Notes under the pieces: generated by a model
Seen by the model: the letters and a program-made list of their open reading frames with translations, nothing else
What the model was told of the DNA's origin: nothing
Database searches by the model: none
Translations under genes and position numbers: made by a program
Assembly: GCF_900094585.1 (NCBI RefSeq)
Contig: NZ_FMAG01000001.1
Location: forward strand, 634,530-698,529
Direction: 5' to 3'
From: Martinezella multihospitum
GTDB taxonomy: Bacteria; Pseudomonadota; Alphaproteobacteria; Rhizobiales; Rhizobiaceae
Length of the DNA: 64,000 nt
Shown: one piece after another, positions 62,114 through 64,000 of the stretch
Position numbering within the stretch: the stretch's first letter is position 1
Layout of the letters: each line of letters starts with the position of its first letter

Positions 62114-62578
62114 TCAACGCATGCCCTTCGGCCGCGTCGCCAGCACATTGCGGATCGAGAAACTCGAATGAATTCGCAGCACTCCCGGCATGGTCGACAG
62201 AATATCCTTATGGATACGTTCGAAGTCGCCGGGATTGGCGACCTCGACGCGCAGCAGATAATCGGAGCCGCCTGTCATCAAAAAGCATTCCTTGATCTCG
62301 GGATGTTTGCGCACCGCCGCCTCGAAGCGATCGAGATGCTCCTCCGTTTGCCGCTCGAGCGTGATGTTGATGATGACGGCGATCGATGCCTCTGCCTGGG
62401 ACGTGTCCACCAGAGCCGTATAGCCCCGGATCACGCTCGCCTGTTCCATCAATTTGATGCGCCGCAGGCAGGCCGATGGCGATAGCCCCACCTCACTTGC
62501 CAGCTTGGCGTTGCTGACACGTGCATCGAGGCGAAGCAGACGGAGAATATTGCGATCGATCGCATCAAGAGCGGCCAT
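62114..62578 (-). CDS. Lrp/AsnC-family regulator of alr-dadA
   Basis: A 154-residue regulator. The helix-turn-helix is LDAIDRNILRLLRLDARVSNAKLASEVGLSPSACLRRIKLMEQ (in pieces); the SPSACLRRIK recognition helix is typical of Lrp. The RAM domain (TLERQTEEHLDRFEAAVRKHPEI, GGSDYLLRVEVANPGDFERIHKDIL) binds amino acids. It is divergent from alr-dadA and probably activates these in response to alanine, like DadR/DadQ in other proteobacteria. A 13-bp repeat lies between the genes. Confidence 0.93.
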   Translation of the reverse strand: MAALDAIDRNILRLLRLDARVSNAKLASEVGLSPSACLRRIKLMEQASVIRGYTALVDTSQAEASIAVIINITLERQTEEHLDRFEAAVRKHPEIKECFLMTGGSDYLLRVEVANPGDFERIHKDILSTMPGVLRIHSSFSIRNVLATRPKGMR

Positions 62579-62601
62579 GTGGATTCTTTCAAAAATTCGC
62601 A

Positions 62602-62675
62602 GATCGTTTCAATATCGATGCAATTACACAATTATCAATCACTATTTGATGAGCAATTTCACGATCGTTTCAATA
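62602..62675. promoter_or_regulatory. 13-bp direct repeats in the lrp/alr divergent promoter
   Basis: GATCGTTTCAATA occurs at 62602-62614 and again at 62663-62675, 61 bases apart (close to six helical turns). The first is 24 bases from the lrp start and the second 27 bases before the alr ATG. Spaced same-face repeats suit cooperative Lrp-octamer binding. Confidence 0.6.
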
Positions 62676-62702
62676 ATCTGCACTTGGAAAGCGAGGGCGG
62701 AT

Positions 62703-63836
62703 ATGGACGGTAGCATTGTGAATTCCCGGGCGCCAAAACTGGCGATCGACAGCGGGGCCTGTGGTTCTCTGACGATCGATCTGGCTGCTCTGTGCCGGAA
62801 CTACGACAAACTCGCCACTATCGTTGCGCCCGCACGCACGGCCGCTGTTGTGAAGGCCGACGCCTACGGGCTTGGCGCTGCCCAGGTCTCCAAAGCGCTC
62901 TACGGTCGCGGCTGCCGCTATTTCTTCGTCGCTCACTTCATCGAAGCGTTGCGACTGCGCCCGCAATTGTCCGGCGACGCGACGATTTTCGTGCTGAACG
63001 GCCTGCTGCCCGGCAACGAGGCAGCTTGCGCCGATGGCGGTATCGTGCCTGTCATCAATTCTCTCGATCAGCTGCAGCAATGGTCAGACCTCGCGCGCTC
63101 TCTGCAGCGGCGACTGCCTGCGGTTCTGCAATTCGATACCGGCATGTCGCGGCTCGGCATACCGCCGGAAGACAGGGGTGCTGTCGCTACTCACCTGCGG
63201 GCATCCGACGCCATCGACATTTTCTTCGTCATGAGCCACCTCGCCTCTGCCGATGATGTCGGCAACAGCCAAAATGCCGACCAGCTTGCCGAAATGCGCC
63301 GTGTCGCAGCGGAATTTCCTGGCTATGACGTTTCGTTCGCGAATTCCGGCGGCATCTTCCTCGGCGGAGATTTTCATGGCGTGATGGCGCGGCCGGGCAT
63401 CGCTCTTTATGGTGGCGCCGCAACGAGCGGCGTTGCCAACCCCATGGAAGCCGTGGTCCGGCTCGAGGTCGCCGTGGTGCAGACCCGAACCGTTCCGGAA
63501 GGCGCCCGCGTCGGCTATGGCGGCGCGCATGTGACGAAAGGCCGGACACGGCTTGCCACAATCGCCGCCGGCTATGCCGATGGCCTGCCGCGCAGCCTCA
63601 GCGACCGCGGCGCTGTCTACTACAACGGCATCCGTCTGCCGATCGTCGGCCGCGTGTCGATGGACAGCACGACAATCGACATCAGCGCCTTGTCCGAAGG
63701 CGCACTCTCTTTCGGCAGCATGGTGGAAGTTCTTGGAGATCATCAGACCGTGGATGATCTTGCGCGCGACGCCCGCTTGATTTCCTATGAAATCCTGACC
63801 AGTCTCGGCCATCGCTTCCACCGTCAATATCGCTGA
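62703..63836 (+). CDS. alr: Alanine racemase (catabolic type)
   Basis: A 377-residue PLP enzyme. The cofactor Lys is in [39 protein letters not shown] and NSGGIFLG are conserved barrel motifs. The catalytic Tyr is in [29 protein letters not shown] (read as motifs), with the C-terminal [14 protein letters not shown]. It interconverts L- and D-alanine. Next to dadA and an Lrp gene it probably serves alanine catabolism (DadX role), with D-alanine then oxidised by DadA. GAGGGCGGAT precedes the ATG. Confidence 0.94.
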   Translation: MDGSIVNSRAPKLAIDSGACGSLTIDLAALCRNYDKLATIVAPARTAAVVKADAYGLGAAQVSKALYGRGCRYFFVAHFIEALRLRPQLSGDATIFVLNGLLPGNEAACADGGIVPVINSLDQLQQWSDLARSLQRRLPAVLQFDTGMSRLGIPPEDRGAVATHLRASDAIDIFFVMSHLASADDVGNSQNADQLAEMRRVAAEFPGYDVSFANSGGIFLGGDFHGVMARPGIALYGGAATSGVANPMEAVVRLEVAVVQTRTVPEGARVGYGGAHVTKGRTRLATIAAGYADGLPRSLSDRGAVYYNGIRLPIVGRVSMDSTTIDISALSEGALSFGSMVEVLGDHQTVDDLARDARLISYEILTSLGHRFHRQYR

Positions 63837-63867
63837 CCTTCCCATCTCTCAAGTCTCTGAGGACATC

Positions 63868-64000
63868 ATGAAAGTCGTCGTTCTGGGTGCCGGCATCATC
63901 GGCGTGACGTCAGCCTATCAGCTTGCCAAGGCCGGCCACGAAGTGACGGTCATCGACCGGCAGCAGGGGCCGGCGCTGGAGACGAGCTTTGCCAATGCCG
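63868..64000 (+). CDS. dadA: D-amino acid dehydrogenase small subunit DadA, N-terminal part
   Basis: The window ends after 44 codons. The visible part begins [20 protein letters not shown], an FAD-binding GxGxxG motif, and continues [20 protein letters not shown], which is the DadA start. DadA oxidises D-alanine to pyruvate at the inner membrane. TGAGGA precedes the ATG, which lies 31 bases after alr, so the two are one operon. Confidence 0.92.
   Translation, partial: MKVVVLGAGIIGVTSAYQLAKAGHEVTVIDRQQGPALETSFANA

Overview
The window looks like a piece of a Rhizobium-group (Rhizobiales) genome. It is GC-rich, with high coding density and typical rhizobial families: DUF992, CsbD, RHH_4, YiaAB, HWE histidine kinase, a DUF4173 protein beside a two-component system, a GCG_CRPN-like secreted protein, and several ABC, LysR, Lrp and GntR modules. 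A complete minCDE operon, together with katG, alr-dadA and many catabolic or accessory genes, fits a chromid or megaplasmid (minCDE sits on such replicons in Sinorhizobium, Agrobacterium and Rhizobium). The replicon assignment is inference. I saw no rRNA, tRNA, CRISPR array, insertion sequence or phage gene.

Layout. 1-138: 3' end of katG. 0.2-10.4 kb: small stress proteins (DUF992, BON, CsbD), two aldo/keto reductases (one without its catalytic Tyr and His), a LysR regulator, a RibD-type reductase, a Bcr/CflA exporter, a YjdM-like protein, a hydrolase/TetR pair and an RHH protein. 10.4-14.2 kb: DJ-1 protein, then an aldehyde dehydrogenase/DUF779 pair with an AcoR-like regulator that lacks the AAA+ domain, and a perfect 18-bp palindrome between them. 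14.5-18.2 kb: PAP2 phosphatase, small secreted protein, DCC-family protein overlapping a saccharopine dehydrogenase-like/DUF4166 protein. 18.2-24.6 kb: leuA, an AraC regulator, a GNAT, a serine hydrolase and a membrane diguanylate cyclase. 25.1-28.5 kb: four translationally coupled genes (an unlisted 56-aa ORF, DUF4173, response regulator, kinase). 28.6-33.8 kb: a membrane-homeostasis module (Aas, YiaAB, PspA) divergent from a TetR gene with three identical operators between. 33.8-37.5 kb: polysaccharide deacetylase, minCDE with a CtrA-type box, a 47-aa exported peptide gene, and ohr.

37.9-48.0 kb: an OmpR-type two-component system, a Tat-exported Asp-nucleophile hydrolase, DipZ, a second exported hydrolase, an O-methyltransferase, a LysR/aldehyde dehydrogenase pair and a cytochrome b561. 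48.0-54.8 kb: the most unusual block. A HutC-type GntR gene is divergent from a polar amino-acid ABC importer whose last genes are coupled to a histidine ammonia-lyase homologue without the MIO-forming Ala-Ser-Gly, and then to a SolA-type flavin oxidase. 54.9-64.0 kb: VanZ-like and RDD-like membrane proteins, Lrp/ornithine cyclodeaminase, an MFS carrier, LysR, an HWE kinase with PAS domains, and Lrp divergent from alr-dadA (dadA cut by the window end).

How it works together: most genes form small regulator-target pairs for uptake or breakdown of amino acids and aldehydes, plus envelope and oxidative stress. The best candidate for an undescribed system is the importer/MIO-less lyase/SolA operon. 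Second is the TetR-PspA-YiaAB-Aas module.
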